Shown here in pieces: positions 23,664 through 24,469 of a DNA stretch of 24,469 nt. Source of the DNA: Lachnospiraceae bacterium UBA1251. Lineage in GTDB: Bacteria; Bacillota; Clostridia; Lachnospirales; Lachnospiraceae. Position numbers and translations under genes: made by a program. The notes under the pieces are model-generated. The model did no database searches. It was not told the DNA's origin and was given only the letters and a program-made list of their open reading frames with translations. Position 1 is the first letter of the stretch. The number at the start of each line of letters is the position of its first letter. The stretch is from assembly GCA_002308255.1 (NCBI GenBank), contig DBVZ01000123.1, positions 11,804 through 36,272 of the forward strand, given 5' to 3'.

Positions 23664-24092
23664 ATGAAAACATTTATGGCAAACCCGGACAAGATCGAAC
23701 GTAAATGGTACGTCGTCGATGCCGCGGGTCAGGAACTTGGCCGTATGTCTTCGGAGATCGCTAAAGTGCTTCGCGGGAAGAACAAACCGGAATACGCACC
23801 GTTTCAGGATCTCGGCGATTATGTGATCGTTGTGAATGCGGCGAAGGTCAAGGTTACGGGTAAGAAACTCGACCAGAAGATCTATTATCACCACTCCGAT
23901 TATGTGGGCGGTATGAAAGAGACCACGCTTCGCGATATGCTGGCCAAGAAGCCGGAATTCGTGGTTGAGCACGCAATCAAAGGCATGCTCCCGAAGGGAC
24001 CGCTCGGCAGCAAATGCATCAAGAAGCTTCACGTATATGCCGGTGCTGAGCACGAACAGCAGGCTCAGAAGCCGGAAGAACTGAAATTTTAA
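23664..24092 (+). CDS. rplM: 50S ribosomal protein L13
   Basis: A 142-residue protein, full standard length. It shows the L13 landmarks: [20 protein letters not shown] at the N-terminus, [43 protein letters not shown] and the signature [21 protein letters not shown]13 binds 23S rRNA early in 50S assembly. TTGGAGG seven to eight bases upstream supports the ATG. Followed after 18 bases by rpsI, the near-universal partner. Confidence 0.98.
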   Translation: MKTFMANPDKIERKWYVVDAAGQELGRMSSEIAKVLRGKNKPEYAPFQDLGDYVIVVNAAKVKVTGKKLDQKIYYHHSDYVGGMKETTLRDMLAKKPEFVVEHAIKGMLPKGPLGSKCIKKLHVYAGAEHEQQAQKPEELKF

Positions 24093-24110
24093 CGGAAGGA
24101 GGATAAACAA

Positions 24111-24469
24111 ATGGCTGAAAGATTTTATGGTACCGGTAGAAGAAAAGAATCTGTAGCGAGAGTTTATCTGACTCCCGGCACAGGCAAGATCGTGATCAAC
24201 GATAGAGAGTTCGAGGATTATTTCCCGATCGATACTCTGAAGACGATCGTGAAACAGCCGCTCGTTGCGATCGAAGGCACGGATAAGTTCGATGCGAAGA
24301 TCACCGTCAAGGGCGGCGGCTTCACCGGACAGGCAGGCGCGATCCGTCACGGCATCGCCCGCGCGCTGTGTGAAGCGGATGCGGAATTCCGTCCGATCCT
24401 TAAAAAGGCCGGATATCTGACACGCGACTCCCGCATGAAAGAACGTAAGAAGTACGGCCTCAAAGCGGC
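24111..24469 (+). CDS. rpsI: 30S ribosomal protein S9, 3' partial
   Basis: The frame from ATG 24111 (strong GGAAGGAGG upstream) reads [20 protein letters not shown], then [19 protein letters not shown] and [16 protein letters not shown], the S9 signature and near-C-terminal region. The window ends after about 119 codons; roughly ten residues, including the Arg/Lys-rich tail that reaches the decoding site tRNA, are missing. Cotranscribed with rplM. Confidence 0.97.
   Translation, partial: MAERFYGTGRRKESVARVYLTPGTGKIVINDREFEDYFPIDTLKTIVKQPLVAIEGTDKFDAKITVKGGGFTGQAGAIRHGIARALCEADAEFRPILKKAGYLTRDSRMKERKKYGLKA

Noticed and set aside
1..24469. CRISPR arrays, tRNA or rRNA genes, insertion sequences, prophage
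   Set aside because: No short regularly spaced repeats, cloverleaf sequences, transposase motifs or phage genes were recognised on either strand.

Overview
The window reads as the chromosome of an anaerobic Gram-positive bacterium, most likely a fairly GC-rich member of the Clostridia (Lachnospiraceae-like). The support is a clostridial-order rnfC-D-G-E-A-B locus, strong AGGAGG-type ribosome binding sites, a cobalamin riboswitch with a Rho-independent terminator, a Firmicutes-type rplM-rpsI pair behind a consensus sigma-A promoter, and a TetM-like/NYN fusion gene. No phage, IS, CRISPR or tRNA was seen. LAYOUT. 1-4209: the 3' part of a polytopic membrane protein that looks like the tail of an alpha/beta-hydrolase, followed at once by a 978-residue TetM/EF-G-like GTPase with a C-terminal NYN (YacP/Rae1-type) nuclease domain. 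4210-11657: a promoter and hairpin leader, then the six-function Rnf complex in five genes (rnfC, a fused rnfD-rnfG, rnfE, rnfA, rnfB) and, 29 bases later, an exported FAD/FMN reductase of the fumarate/urocanate reductase type with two N-terminal FMN-binding domains. 11658-15822: a NusG-domain-II membrane protein, a pentaheme nitrite reductase NrfA with the diagnostic CxxCK heme site, and the System II cytochrome c assembly pair ResB/CcsA. 15842-18267: a GT4 glycosyltransferase with a helical tail and a stand-alone HRDC protein, closed by a bidirectional terminator. 18330-20092 (minus strand): an ornithine cyclodeaminase/mu-crystallin family enzyme and a seven-TM DUF4203-like protein. 20167-23454: divergent promoters, a cobalamin riboswitch with terminator, and a lipoprotein carrying two nearly identical CbiK cobaltochelatase domains around a NEAT-like domain. 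23513-24469: promoter, probable L13 leader, rplM and the start of rpsI. HOW IT FITS TOGETHER. 4.4-15.8 kb looks like an electron-export module: Rnf exchanges electrons between ferredoxin and NAD across the membrane, flavinylated extracytosolic domains (RnfG, the FMN domains of the reductase) could pass electrons outward, and two terminal reductases (flavin reductase, NrfA) with their heme-attachment machinery lie beside it. No NrfH, quinol-oxidising partner or apbE is present in the window, so the electron route is inference. The most unusual items are the GTPase-NYN fusion, the RnfD-RnfG fusion and the internally duplicated, B12-riboswitch-controlled surface CbiK lipoprotein.
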